Notes: generated from the letters alone by a model not told the origin. 64,000 bases of DNA from VAZQ01 sp036557705 (GCA_036557705.1 DATBHB010000094.1:62001-126000), one strand, 5' to 3'. Shown: positions 16,302 through 25,428, counted from the stretch's first letter. A program made the numbers and translations.

Positions 16302-16875
16302 TCAAACCCGGTCCTGCACCGGTTCGGGGAAGGGCGCTGTCGTTCCATCCGGCACAGGCATTTGGAACACGTCCAGCGTCATCGCGACGAGGGCGTAATA
16401 TCCCAACAGTCCAACCAGTTCGACGGTCCCGCTGTCACCCAGCAGCCCATTGACCTTTCGGTATGTGGCGTCGCTGACGCGCCTGTCGCGGTAAAGTTCC
16501 TTCGTCCGCGGACGCTTTCTTCGGCGTGTGGCCCGCGCGGAGGTCGCGAATGGTTTGCGGCCTCACACCCTTTTCCTCGGCAATGGGCGCATGCGCAGCC
16601 CATTCGTACTGGGATTTCCACTGTCGCGCCGTGACCAGAATTGCAAATTCCGAAAGCCGCGGCGGCAGCGAGGTGCCGAATCGGCAGTGCGCGCCGAGTT
16701 TTTGGGCGAGCTCGCCCAAAGCAGGCGCGTGAAGATAGCAATAGAACGGGCCGCTCCGCTTGAACTGGCCCCGCGGTCCCGAACGGATCGAATCGATGAG
16801 CGCGCGCTGAGCGGGCGTCAGCTCCGCCTCAGGGATCGCCGGAAGGCGAATGGGCGGCGTTTTCTTGGTGGGCAT
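16302..16875 (-). pseudogene. Frameshifted carboxymuconolactone decarboxylase-family gene
   Basis: The start at 16875 opens a CMD-like protein: LTPAQRALIDSIRSGPRG, then FGTSLPPRLSEFAILVTARQ and YEWAAHAPIAEEKGV, up to KKASADE. The frame then runs into unrelated residues and a stop at 16435. The proper C-terminal half continues in another frame: ELYRDRRVSDATYRKVNGLL, then VELVGLLGYYALVAMTLDVF, with a stop at 16302-16304. The switch is at about 16500-16505, next to the short sequence ACGAAG. Compared with intact relatives, about seven residues are also missing at the junction, which fits a small deletion. CMD-family proteins are AhpD-like peroxidases or decarboxylases. A sequencing error cannot be excluded from this window alone. 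Confidence 0.8.
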
Positions 16876-16925
16876 GGGTTTGCCGGCTTGGGGTTGCGCC
16901 GAAGGTCGAACCAAAACAGTTGCCT

Positions 16926-17792
16926 CTAGGGTGCTTCGTCCACCAGCGCGGTGGTCACCGGCCCTTCGCCGACGATCAGCAGGGTCGTGTCTTCGTCCTT
17001 GGCGCCATCCCAATGCACCCGATTGCCGAAGTGGGTGAGGAATGTGCCGGGCTTCATCGGAACCGTCAGATTGGCGGGGTCAAACTTGTTCCCCGTGCCG
17101 ACCCACCAAGTGCCGGAAAGGACGAAACTGTACAGTGGGACCGGATGCACGTGCGGACGGCTGAAACCCGCGCCCTTGAGCAACATCAGCATTTGCACGA
17201 ACAAGCCGCGCTTGTCGGGGTCGCCGGCGAGATTGGCAACGCGGAAACCGCCATGATCCCTCCAGGGAATCTGCTCGGGCAGCACGATGGTCGCAGCTGA
17301 TGGATCGCCGCCTGTCCAAGGGCCGCTGGCCCGAGCATCGATCTGCGTCGCAGGACCAATGCCGGCGATCAGGTAGGCAGCGCTTTCGTCCTTGGTCCCG
17401 TCCCAGTGCACCTTCATGGCGTGATCGATCATGAACGTTCCCCTCGGAACGCGTGCGGCATGGTCCGGCTCAAGTACGGAGCCGGTGCCCCGCCAGGCGG
17501 CGCCCTCGATCACGGTGATGAAGCGGTCGTTGGGATGGTAATGCGGATTGCCGAAACGGCCGGGTTTGAATCTGTTGATGTAGATATAAAGTCCCGGCTT
17601 GCTCGGGTTGCCGTAAAGAATCGTCTGATTGGTCGGGGCTTGATCGGTCGGATCGCGCCATTTGAACTGCTCGGGGGTGGTGTAGACGACGGCTGCCGAA
17701 TCGAGTTCGACGGCGCCGCCTTCGGTAACGAGGCTCATGCTCGTAACCGCAAGCGTAATCACAAAGATCGATCCAGTGCAGCGATTGACCAA
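16926..17792 (-). CDS. Secreted bicupin protein
   Basis: A 288-residue protein with a signal peptide (TGSIFVITLAVTSMSLVTEG) and two cupin domains. Each carries a His-containing metal-site motif, NPHYHPNDRFITVIEG in the first and RPHVHPVPLYSFVLSG in the second. A matching KVHWDGTKDES or RVHWDGAKDED stretch follows in each, showing internal duplication. The start is TTG at 17792, chosen because GGGAGG lies 6 nt upstream and no ATG gives a signal peptide. It may be an oxidase, lyase or binding protein; the substrate is unknown. It is divergent from the amidohydrolase at 17919. Confidence 0.82.
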   Translation of the reverse strand: MVNRCTGSIFVITLAVTSMSLVTEGGAVELDSAAVVYTTPEQFKWRDPTDQAPTNQTILYGNPSKPGLYIYINRFKPGRFGNPHYHPNDRFITVIEGAAWRGTGSVLEPDHAARVPRGTFMIDHAMKVHWDGTKDESAAYLIAGIGPATQIDARASGPWTGGDPSAATIVLPEQIPWRDHGGFRVANLAGDPDKRGLFVQMLMLLKGAGFSRPHVHPVPLYSFVLSGTWWVGTGNKFDPANLTVPMKPGTFLTHFGNRVHWDGAKDEDTTLLIVGEGPVTTALVDEAP

Positions 17793-17918
17793 TTTTCCCT
17801 CCCGTGTGAAAGGCTTCGGCGCAATTCCCCTTGGCGCCAAAGGAGCCCTGATTGCAAGCGACACTAGCTTGTTTGTAGTCTCGAAGTCGAGTTGGCCTGA
17901 GAGCCTTGGAGGACAGCC

Positions 17919-19370
17919 ATGCACGATAGCCAGCGTACGTCACGGCGGCGCGACCCGTTTGTCGGCCGGCGCCGGTTCATCGCATCCGCTGCTGCAACCG
18001 TGGTTGCAAGTGCTGCCGGCAGGTCGCGCCTTTTCGCTCAGTCCGGCCAGCCGCGCACGCTGCTCAAAGGCGGCGTGGTGCTGAGCTTCGATCGCAGCGT
18101 CGGGGATTTCGACAGGGCCGACGTGCTGATCGAGGGCAGGAAGATCGCAGCGGTGCGCCCCGATATCGATGCGCAAGCGACTGTTGTCGACGCTAGCGAC
18201 CGGATCGTGCTGCCGGGCTTCATCGATAGTCATCATCATTTCTATCAGAGCGCATTGCGCAATATTCTGGCGAACGGGCTGCTCGCAGATTACTTCCGGG
18301 ATATTTCCGGTGCAGCAACGAAACATTATCGTCCGCAGGACGCCCATATCGGGACTCTGATCGGCGCGCTCGGCTCAATCGATGCCGGAATCACCACGAT
18401 CACCGATCTCTCGCAGGTCTCCAACACGCCCGAACACAGCGACGCGCTGATCAAGGGCCTGATGGATGCGGGTATTCGCGCGATCTACGCCTACTCGCGC
18501 GGCTCCGGCCCTGGGGCGAAATTCCCCGCCGATGTCGAGCGCATCCAGAAGCAGTATTTCTCCTCCGCCGACCAGCTGGTGAGCCTGGCGATGGGTACGG
18601 CAGTCAGCAAGGAGCAATGGCTGCTCGCGCGCCGGTATGGGTTGCGAATTTTCACTCATGTGGTCGGCAGCAATGCCGCAACTGCGCCCGACCAGGTGAT
18701 GAAACTCGGCGACGCGGGTCTCATGGGGCCCGACAACGTCTACATCCATTTCACCAATGCGACGAAAGAACAGATGCGCCGGGTCAAGGATAGCGGCGGC
18801 TCGCTCTCGATTGCATGTCCGATCGAGATGGCGATGCGCCACGGCATGCCTCCCATCCAGCAAGCGCTCGACGCCGGCATTCGTCCAAGCCTGTCGAGCG
18901 ACGTCGAGACCACCATGGCGGCGGACATGTTCACGCAGATGCGCGCGGTCTTTACCCTGCAGCGCGCGCTTCTCAACGAGCGTGCAATCAAAGGTGAAAA
19001 GGAACTGCCCCCGCTGCTCACCGCACGCGATGTGATCGAATTTGCGACATTGCACGGGGCGCGCGCGGATGGCCTTGAGGCGAAAATTGGTACGCTCACG
19101 CCCGGCAAGGAGGCCGACATCGTGATGCTACGCACCGACCTGCCCAATACGCTGCCGTTCAACAATGCCTATGGGGCGATCGTCACCGGGATGGACACGA
19201 GCAATGTCGATACGGTCTTCATAGCGGGTAAGATCGTCAAGCGCGCCGGCAAGTTGGTCGGTGTCGATTTTGACAGCGTGCGCCGACAGGCTGCCGCCTC
19301 GCGCGATTATCTCATCGACAAGCTCGGCTGGCCGCGGTCGGTCATCGATACGAGCCTGCCGGGGCATTAG
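17919..19370 (+). CDS. Tat-exported amidohydrolase (atrazine chlorohydrolase/TrzN-SsnA-type)
   Basis: A 483-residue metal-dependent hydrolase. The N-terminus has a twin-arginine signal (GRRRFIASAAATVVASAAG). Metal ligands are seen in GFIDSHHHFYQ (HxH), IFTHVVGS (His) and LSSDVETT (Asp). The C-terminal IGTLTPGKEADIVMLRTD is a hallmark of the superfamily. These enzymes deaminate, dechlorinate or hydrolyse cyclic nitrogen compounds, usually in the cytoplasm, so periplasmic location is uncommon. The ATG follows GGAGG at a good distance. It converges with the EutA-like gene, sharing a terminator. Confidence 0.87.
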   Translation: MHDSQRTSRRRDPFVGRRRFIASAAATVVASAAGRSRLFAQSGQPRTLLKGGVVLSFDRSVGDFDRADVLIEGRKIAAVRPDIDAQATVVDASDRIVLPGFIDSHHHFYQSALRNILANGLLADYFRDISGAATKHYRPQDAHIGTLIGALGSIDAGITTITDLSQVSNTPEHSDALIKGLMDAGIRAIYAYSRGSGPGAKFPADVERIQKQYFSSADQLVSLAMGTAVSKEQWLLARRYGLRIFTHVVGSNAATAPDQVMKLGDAGLMGPDNVYIHFTNATKEQMRRVKDSGGSLSIACPIEMAMRHGMPPIQQALDAGIRPSLSSDVETTMAADMFTQMRAVFTLQRALLNERAIKGEKELPPLLTARDVIEFATLHGARADGLEAKIGTLTPGKEADIVMLRTDLPNTLPFNNAYGAIVTGMDTSNVDTVFIAGKIVKRAGKLVGVDFDSVRRQAAASRDYLIDKLGWPRSVIDTSLPGH

Positions 19371-19373
19371 CCT

Positions 19374-19398
19374 TAGGGCGGGTTTGAAACCCGCTCTA
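19374..19398. terminator. Bidirectional terminator-like hairpin between convergent genes
   Basis: The sequence AGGGCGGGTTTG followed by AAACCCGCTCT is a near-perfect inverted repeat placed between the stops of two convergent genes. It overlaps the stop codon of the EutA-like gene. There is no long T-tract, as is usual in high-GC alphaproteobacteria. Confidence 0.55.
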
Positions 19399-20904
19399 CT
19401 TGAACAACAGCGATTTGATCACGATCGGCACCACGTTCGTTAACTCGACCACGCGGCCGATGTCTACGTAATCGAATTGCTTGAGCTGCACGCCGTCGAT
19501 CGCGATCACGTCGGCACCGGGGGCAATCTCGTTGCGGATGAGCCGGCCGAGACTCATTCCGACATCGCCGTCGATCAGGAGAATTATGGGAAAGCCGGCG
19601 TCCAGCGTCTGCGGCAGCGCCTGGCAAATTCCCATGGCAAGGGCATGCAGGCGGCCGTGAGACGGATCGCCGCGCCAGGGGAAGGCGATTGCAAGCGGCG
19701 ACGATCCTTCTTCGACGTCCGCCTGGTCGATCGCGCTACGCACCGCGGCGGCCACACCAGCCGCATCGATTGTGTCGGCGAGTTCGAATTCGCAGGCGAG
19801 TACGGGAAGGTTGTGCACCGGCAGATCGTCGGGCGTGCTGATTGCGATGGTGTTGCCGCTCGTCTGGACCGAGAACTGTGCAGCCCCGATCACGGTCGCG
19901 CGGATGCCCTGTCCCGGATCCCATACCGGGGGAAGATCGCGGCGGTGCGCGAGCGCATGCGCAAGCTCGTGAGCGAGATCGGGACCGAGGTCGCCGAACG
20001 AGCGTTTCTCGCGCTTGTAGAGATATTCGGCGACACCGCCGGAAAAGGTGAGCGCATCGATCCCTTTGTTGGCGAGTGCTGCGGACCAGGGAGCGGTGAC
20101 GAAAAGGCGGCGGGCGAGATCGTTGGGAGCACGGAAGTCGATCATGCTCATCAGCAGGCGCGCCATGCGCGTGACGATTTGCTTGCGGTATTCGGGCAGG
20201 AGCAGTTCGCCAAGGGCGAGGCGCAGGCCGAGCGAGCTGAGCACTTCCTGCGCCGGCTCCTCGATGCGGACCAGGCCGTTTTTGGAATCGTCAACGATCA
20301 GGCGGCCGCCGATCGCGATCGCTGCGGTCGCGACGACGTGTCCTTTTTCGATCAGCGCGAATTTTGTCGTGCCGCCGCCGATATCGACATTGAGCAGGGT
20401 CGCATTGTGGCCGCGCGACAAGGCGACCGCTCCGGAGCCATGCGCCGAGAGGTGGCACTCCATATGGTGCCCGGCCGAGGCGCAGACGAAGCGTCCCGCC
20501 TCTTCTGCGAAGAGATCGGCGATCGCGCGGGCGTTCTTTCGCTTGATTGCCTCGCCAGTCAGAATGACGGCGCCGCTGTCGATATCGGCAGGATCGATGC
20601 CTGCATAAGAGTAGCAACCGCCCAGGAAGCCCGCGAGCTCGTCGGTGTCGATGGTGAAATCGGACAAATATGGCGTGAGCATTATCGGCGACTGCCAGAT
20701 GATCCGGCGATTGACCACGACGAAGCGGCTGGATAGCGCGGTGCCGAGCCGCTGGAGATGCACCTGCGCGAACATCAGGTGCGAGGTAGAGGAGCCGATA
20801 TCAATGCCGACCGTAGTCAATTCCACATTGTCGGCGGCCCAGGCGACCTCGTTGACCTCCTCGTCGAGGCCGACATGCATGTGATCGAATTCAAGGTCGT
20901 GCAT
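19396..20904 (-). CDS. eutA: Ethanolamine ammonia-lyase reactivase EutA-like protein (orphan)
   Basis: A 502-residue ASKHA-fold ATPase. The phosphate-1 motif GIDIGSSTSHLMF near residue 33, the second LLNVDIGGGTTKFALIEKG, and IILTGEAIKRKNARAI-like text match the EutA family, which exchanges damaged B12 in ethanolamine ammonia-lyase. The length is slightly above the usual 470. EutB, EutC and other eut genes are not in this window, so the client enzyme is unknown and may be another B12-dependent lyase. The ATG at 20904 has a weak ribosome site, and an ATG at 20880 is an alternative. A palindromic repeat lies upstream. Confidence 0.8.
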   Translation of the reverse strand: MHDLEFDHMHVGLDEEVNEVAWAADNVELTTVGIDIGSSTSHLMFAQVHLQRLGTALSSRFVVVNRRIIWQSPIMLTPYLSDFTIDTDELAGFLGGCYSYAGIDPADIDSGAVILTGEAIKRKNARAIADLFAEEAGRFVCASAGHHMECHLSAHGSGAVALSRGHNATLLNVDIGGGTTKFALIEKGHVVATAAIAIGGRLIVDDSKNGLVRIEEPAQEVLSSLGLRLALGELLLPEYRKQIVTRMARLLMSMIDFRAPNDLARRLFVTAPWSAALANKGIDALTFSGGVAEYLYKREKRSFGDLGPDLAHELAHALAHRRDLPPVWDPGQGIRATVIGAAQFSVQTSGNTIAISTPDDLPVHNLPVLACEFELADTIDAAGVAAAVRSAIDQADVEEGSSPLAIAFPWRGDPSHGRLHALAMGICQALPQTLDAGFPIILLIDGDVGMSLGRLIRNEIAPGADVIAIDGVQLKQFDYVDIGRVVELTNVVPIVIKSLLFK

Positions 20905-20932
20905 TACTTAGCGCCACGATTCCCTCTGCCTA

Positions 20933-20999
20933 CCTCATCCTGAGGAGCATCAAACAGTCGGCACGTGCCGGCTGTTTGATGCGTCTCGAAGGATGAGGT
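20933..20999. repeat. Palindromic intergenic repeat, CTCATCCTGAGG family
   Basis: CCTCATCCTGAGGAGC at the left and GCGTCTCGAAGGATGAGG at the right enclose an inner stem ATCAAACAG/CTGTTTGAT. A trailing half-element (GGTTCGAGACGGCGCGC to CTCACCATGAGGG, about 21022-21103) follows. It lies in the 243-bp gap between the EutA-like gene and the cupin gene. Confidence 0.8.
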
Positions 21000-21147
21000 G
21001 GGGAGGCGCGGGCCGCCCACATGGTTCGAGACGGCGCGCGCGCTCGTGCGTCGGCGCGTTTGAATGCCGCTCCTGTAGGCGCGCGCCTTCTCACCATGAG
21101 GGCGGACAGCTGACCGCGGGCGCCGTTGGGCCATGACCCACTCAATC

Positions 21148-22263
21148 CTAAACCGCGCTGTTCTCATAGACGGATTCATCGATGAACTTGGCCATGCGGG
21201 ATCTCACCCCATGCTTCGCAAGCTCTTCGAGGAAGATGCGGTGGATGCGGGGGTCCTGGTCCTCGTATTCGATCTGGCAGCCGCCGTCCGCGACATTGAC
21301 GTCCATCCCAGCGAACACATCCCGCTTGGCCTGCGTGAACGGATACCGCAGGCCGCCGAAGGCGAGGGCAAGATAGCGCGCCGGGTCGGCAGCGGTGTTG
21401 AAATGCTGGTGGAACATCCGATCGGGGGGCGCGAATACAACACCATGCCGCCAATCGACACGCACGAGATCCTTGGCGATGTCGTACCAGAGCAGCGAGT
21501 AGCCATGCCCGGTCACCGCGAAGACGTGGAAATCCGGCCCGTGCCGGTGCCCTTTCTTGTAGGTGCCGACGGGCATTTGCGAGGTGTGGGCATGCATGGT
21601 GCCCTCGGCCAGCACGAACATCATCGTCGACCCGCCGGCGCCGCGCTCGGCCCATTCCTTGAGCTCGAACACGGACAGGTCGGGGATGAAATTGGTTTCC
21701 CACATATTGCGGCCCGGCCGCACCGGCACGAAATCGCCCTCGCCGCTGAAATGGGTCGCCGCTCCCTGCCGCTCCGGGAATTCGAACGCATTGTCGAAAA
21801 TGAATTTCTCGTTGTGAAAAAGGTTGAGCTGGAGGCAGAGATTGTTGACCGAAGCAAGGCGCGCCCGCTCGCGCCCGCTGGCGTTGAAGTGCTGGTAGCG
21901 AGCGTTGAGCGGCAGCGCGAACAGGCTCTTTGGTCCCCATTCGAAGCTGTGCTTGCGGCCGTCGCCCGCTTCGACTGTCGTGCTGCCATAGCCCGACAGC
22001 ACATAGACGACCTCCTCATAAAGATGTCTCTGAGGCGAGGTCCTTGCGGCAGGCGCAAGGTCGAGCACGAAAACCGAAACGAAATCGCCCCGGCCTTTGA
22101 GGTGCGCGATAGACCCCTCGATGCCGAAGCGCGGCCATGGCCGGGTCTCGACGCCCAGGAGGTCGATGCCGAAATCCTCGATGACCGGAACGCCTTCTCG
22201 TTGCGCCCAGTCAGCATAGGAATTGATTAGCAGCTTGGGGTGTTCTCGCATCGACCTGCTCAT
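21148..22263 (-). CDS. Cupin domain-containing protein, bicupin fold
   Basis: A 371-residue cytoplasmic protein with two cupin-like halves. The first has HLYEEVVYVLSGYGSTTVE. The second has KKGHRHGPDFHVFAVTGHGY, with a His cluster suited to metal binding, and RMFHQHFNTAADPARYLALAFGG. The arrangement resembles gentisate-dioxygenase-like and uncharacterised bicupins next to catabolic genes. There is no signal peptide. Its substrate is not deducible. It may be transcribed together with the PrpD-like gene 38 bp upstream. Confidence 0.75.
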   Translation of the reverse strand: MSRSMREHPKLLINSYADWAQREGVPVIEDFGIDLLGVETRPWPRFGIEGSIAHLKGRGDFVSVFVLDLAPAARTSPQRHLYEEVVYVLSGYGSTTVEAGDGRKHSFEWGPKSLFALPLNARYQHFNASGRERARLASVNNLCLQLNLFHNEKFIFDNAFEFPERQGAATHFSGEGDFVPVRPGRNMWETNFIPDLSVFELKEWAERGAGGSTMMFVLAEGTMHAHTSQMPVGTYKKGHRHGPDFHVFAVTGHGYSLLWYDIAKDLVRVDWRHGVVFAPPDRMFHQHFNTAADPARYLALAFGGLRYPFTQAKRDVFAGMDVNVADGGCQIEYEDQDPRIHRIFLEELAKHGVRSRMAKFIDESVYENSAV

Positions 22264-22301
22264 GATTGAACCAGCACTCTGGATTTCCGACTGCTGCGGG
22301 G

Positions 22302-23711
22302 TCAGTTGCTCCCCGCAGTAGCAAGCGCGGCAGTCAGGGCGCTCGACGAAGGGCTCGTGTCGAGCGCCATTACGGCCTCGATGATGCGGTCACGCGAATT
22401 CTTGCCGAGCCGCGCGGATGTGATCGCATTGAATTTGTTCACAACGGCGGCCGGATCGATCCCGTGACGCGAGAATCCCGGCGGGTCGAGAACCTCAGCA
22501 ACATATTCGCGTCCGTCCCGTCCGGTGGCGCGCATCGCGCATGGGAATCCGCCGGGTGCGCGCGGATTGAGGGTTGCATCGCACACGATATCGAGGCGAG
22601 CCATCAGGTCGTGGACCTTGGGATCCATCCACCGCTGGTTGTCAAACGAGGTAAGTCCGAAACTGCCGTCTATCAAAGCCACGGCGGCCAGGAAATTGAA
22701 GCTGTGGTCGGCGGCCTCGCGCGAGGCCGGATTGATACGTCCGGGGTCGTCCTTCTGCCGGACCAGGAACGGCTTGTCCGCGATGGCAACGGTGATGCGA
22801 TCGAGCCGATCGACCTCGCCGTTGATCTGGCGATTGAGGTCGATCCCGGCGGCGACGATGCTCTGCCCGGTAGCGAGGCACGGATAGGCCTTCACGTGAC
22901 AATGCATGATGTAGCTCTCGGCCGCGAGCGGAGCGGTCAGCGGCTCCATCCAATTGATTCCGGGAAACACCGATTTGAGCCCGTGCGGGTTCTCGAACAG
23001 ATCGAGGGGGCCGGTAAGGCCGTGCTTGGCCAGGATCGTCGCTTGAATTCCGTTCTGGGCAACCAGCGCGTTCGCTACCGACTTGGCTGCGGAAATGTCG
23101 CCCTGGCGCACCGCGAGCGGCGTGATGGCGCGGGCGCCCGAGAGCGCGATCGCGTGGCCCAGTTCGCGCGAGCCAAGTCCCAGCAGCCGCCCGCTCATGG
23201 CGGGCGCGGCGAATCCCGAGACGGTGACGCCGTCCCAATCGCCGTCGCGGTCCATCAGTTCCTTGAGCCGCCCGTAAATCTCATAGCCGATGACGATCGA
23301 GCCTAGAATGTCGCGTCCGGGGGCGCCGGCGAGTTCGCTCGCCGCGAGAGCAACCGGAATGTTGTCGCTCGGATGCCCGCCGATCTGCCCGCTCTTGGTG
23401 TTCACGTAATCGTTGAGGTCGAGAATGCGGATCAGCGAGCCGTTGACCAGCACCGCATTTGGCGCGCTGGTCTTGCGCATGCTGCCGAGCACGGTGCATT
23501 GCGGCGCGCCGCCCAGATCGTCGAGTGTTTCGAGCACCGCGCGCGCGGCAACTTCTTCGAACGCTGCGTAGCCGCAGCCGATGGTATCGAGCAGCAGCAC
23601 CTTGGCTTGCTTGATCGCTGCGTCCGGAATGTCGCTCGTACGTATTGCCACAATCCAGTTTGCGAGCTGCTCGACCGCTCTTGGTCCTTGCGGCTTGCTG
23701 GCCTTCGCCAT
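22302..23711 (-). CDS. MmgE/PrpD family dehydratase-like protein
   Basis: A 469-residue protein of the 2-methylcitrate dehydratase / cis-aconitate decarboxylase / iminodisuccinate epimerase superfamily. Typical stretches are LLLDTIGCGYAAFEE, NGSLIRILDLNDYVNTKSG, GGHPSDNIPVALAASELAG and HVKAYPCLATGQS. The ATG at 23711 follows GGGAGGAAG, so the much longer open frame is not used. Without prpB or prpC nearby, methylcitrate-cycle function is unlikely. The neighbouring flavoprotein and racemase-like gene suggest breakdown of a tricarboxylic or amino-dicarboxylic acid. Confidence 0.87.
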   Translation of the reverse strand: MAKASKPQGPRAVEQLANWIVAIRTSDIPDAAIKQAKVLLLDTIGCGYAAFEEVAARAVLETLDDLGGAPQCTVLGSMRKTSAPNAVLVNGSLIRILDLNDYVNTKSGQIGGHPSDNIPVALAASELAGAPGRDILGSIVIGYEIYGRLKELMDRDGDWDGVTVSGFAAPAMSGRLLGLGSRELGHAIALSGARAITPLAVRQGDISAAKSVANALVAQNGIQATILAKHGLTGPLDLFENPHGLKSVFPGINWMEPLTAPLAAESYIMHCHVKAYPCLATGQSIVAAGIDLNRQINGEVDRLDRITVAIADKPFLVRQKDDPGRINPASREAADHSFNFLAAVALIDGSFGLTSFDNQRWMDPKVHDLMARLDIVCDATLNPRAPGGFPCAMRATGRDGREYVAEVLDPPGFSRHGIDPAAVVNKFNAITSARLGKNSRDRIIEAVMALDTSPSSSALTAALATAGSN

Positions 23712-23747
23712 GATTACTTCCTCCCTGAACGTCTCTTCACTAACTGC

Positions 23748-23887
23748 TGTCATCCCGGCCAAGCTCCCTGCGGGGCTAGCCCGCAGGGAGCGCGAGCCGG
23801 GACCCATCTCGCCCCAATGCGCGCCGCAAGATGGTTCCCGGATCGGCTCTGCGGGTCTTCGACCCGCTTCGCCGTCCGGGATGACAA
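23748..23887. repeat. Palindromic intergenic repeat, TGTCATCCCGGCC family
   Basis: A 140-bp element bounded by TGTCATCCCGG at the left and CCGGGATGACA at the right. Inside is a strong hairpin GCTCCCTGCGGG/CCCGCAGGGAGC. It occupies most of the gap between the TcuA-like and PrpD-like genes. It is distinct from the CTCATCCTGAGG family. Confidence 0.75.
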
Positions 23888-23934
23888 GACTGAGGATGAC
23901 AAGAGTGAGTGTGGCTCGACATAACGAAACATGC

Positions 23935-25428
23935 TCAGTTCTTCCGCAGCCTTTCGGCGGCGCCGCGTCCGGCCAGATAGCTGAATACGGCATTGCGAGT
24001 CTGCCCGGTGCATGATGGGTAATTGTGAAAGAACAACCCGATCACGTCGCCCGAGGCATAAAGCCCCTCAATCGGCTGATAGCAGGTATTGATGACGCGC
24101 GCTTGCGTGTCGACCTGGATTCCGCCGAATGAAAACGTCACCCCGGCCGTAATCGGATAGGCGCGGAACGGGGGGCCGGTGAGGGGCTCCGCCCAATTGG
24201 ATTTCTTTGGCGCGATGCCGACCGTGCATTTGCCATCAAGCTCGCCGGGCATGAACGGCACGTCCTTGCGGCACGCGGCGTTGAACTCCTCGACCGTGCG
24301 CAGAAGCAGTTCGGGTTCGATGTCGATCTTGCGCGCCAGTTCGGCGATCGTCGGCGCCTCGACCATCGTGGCCGGATAATCGCGCCCATGCCGGAACAGG
24401 CCGATGCCTTTCTGATCATAGATCTGATAGGCGACGCCGCCCGGCTGTCCAAGCACCAGCCGCCCGGTCTTGGCATAGGTGTAGGCGTGCTTGGCCTCGC
24501 CCTCGTCATAGAAGCGTTGACCCAGCGCGTTGACCGTGATGCCGAACTGGTAATCATAGCGGTTCATGGTGTTGCCGCGGCCGTCGGCGCGTACCGGCGT
24601 CTCCACGTCCGGCGCCTTGCCGTCGATCGGCGACATATGCGCACCCTGCCAATGCCCCGCTGATTTGACGCCGAGCCCGAGCAGCATCTGCAGGACTTCG
24701 CCAGTGTTATGCCGGCTGCCGCGCACCTTGAGGAAGTCTGCATTCGGCCCGAGATAGCGCGCGCGCATCTCGGCATTCGCCTGAAAGCCGCCGCTGCACA
24801 CGATCACGGCACGGCCGGCGAGATCGTATTCGCCATCCGTGGTCGAGACGCGCACACCCTCGATCCGGCGGTCATTTCCGTGCACGGCGACCACCCGCGA
24901 GTCGTAGCGGACCTCGGCGCCGCATTGCTTGAACGCGATCTTGCGCAATTGCTTCAGCATGCCCGGCCCGCCGCCGGTCGGATGGATGTGATGTCCGCCC
25001 GGCAAATAGAGCTTGCCGTCGACTTCGGTCACCTTTTCCGGCTCCCATTCGACGCCAATATCCTTCATCCAATGGACGGCGGCATTCGACTGATCGACGA
25101 GGCAATCGGCCAGCACTCGATCGATGCGGCTTTGGGTCACGCGATTAAGGTCGTCCACGAAATTTTGTCGCGTGTAGGCCGGTATCTGCATGCGGCAGAA
25201 CGTGTCCTTTGCGACCCGCGGCAGAAACTCGCGCAATTCCTCGGCGCCGCTATGGACGAACCGAAATCCCACATGGGAAAATTGGGCATTGCCGCCGGAC
25301 TCGTGCGGAGGCGCCTTTTCGAGGAGAACGACCGAACTCGCGCCCGCCTGCCTTGCTGCGATCGCAGCCTCAAGCGCAGCACTGCCGCCGCCGATCACGA
25401 TGACATCACAGCTGGTTGTTGAGGTCAT
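23935..25428 (-). CDS. tcuA: FAD-dependent tricarballylate dehydrogenase-like flavoprotein (TcuA family)
   Basis: A 497-residue flavoprotein of the fumarate reductase/succinate dehydrogenase group. The FAD-binding motif VIVIGGGSAALEAAIAAR is at the N-terminus. PGGHHIHPTGGGPGMLKQL and the C-terminal GLYASGDVIGLFFHNYPSC are typical of TcuA, which oxidises tricarballylate to cis-aconitate. The electron acceptor partner TcuB is absent here. A repeat element (25447-25630) begins only 18 bp upstream of the start codon, so the promoter or leader must lie in or beyond it. Related flavin oxidoreductases cannot be excluded. Confidence 0.85.
   Translation of the reverse strand: MTSTTSCDVIVIGGGSAALEAAIAARQAGASSVVLLEKAPPHESGGNAQFSHVGFRFVHSGAEELREFLPRVAKDTFCRMQIPAYTRQNFVDDLNRVTQSRIDRVLADCLVDQSNAAVHWMKDIGVEWEPEKVTEVDGKLYLPGGHHIHPTGGGPGMLKQLRKIAFKQCGAEVRYDSRVVAVHGNDRRIEGVRVSTTDGEYDLAGRAVIVCSGGFQANAEMRARYLGPNADFLKVRGSRHNTGEVLQMLLGLGVKSAGHWQGAHMSPIDGKAPDVETPVRADGRGNTMNRYDYQFGITVNALGQRFYDEGEAKHAYTYAKTGRLVLGQPGGVAYQIYDQKGIGLFRHGRDYPATMVEAPTIAELARKIDIEPELLLRTVEEFNAACRKDVPFMPGELDGKCTVGIAPKKSNWAEPLTGPPFRAYPITAGVTFSFGGIQVDTQARVINTCYQPIEGLYASGDVIGLFFHNYPSCTGQTRNAVFSYLAGRGAAERLRKN

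Noticed and set aside
23748..23934. Possible small RNA gene or ORF upstream of the TcuA-like gene.
   Set aside because: The sequence is explained by a palindromic repeat, and its frames are low-complexity.
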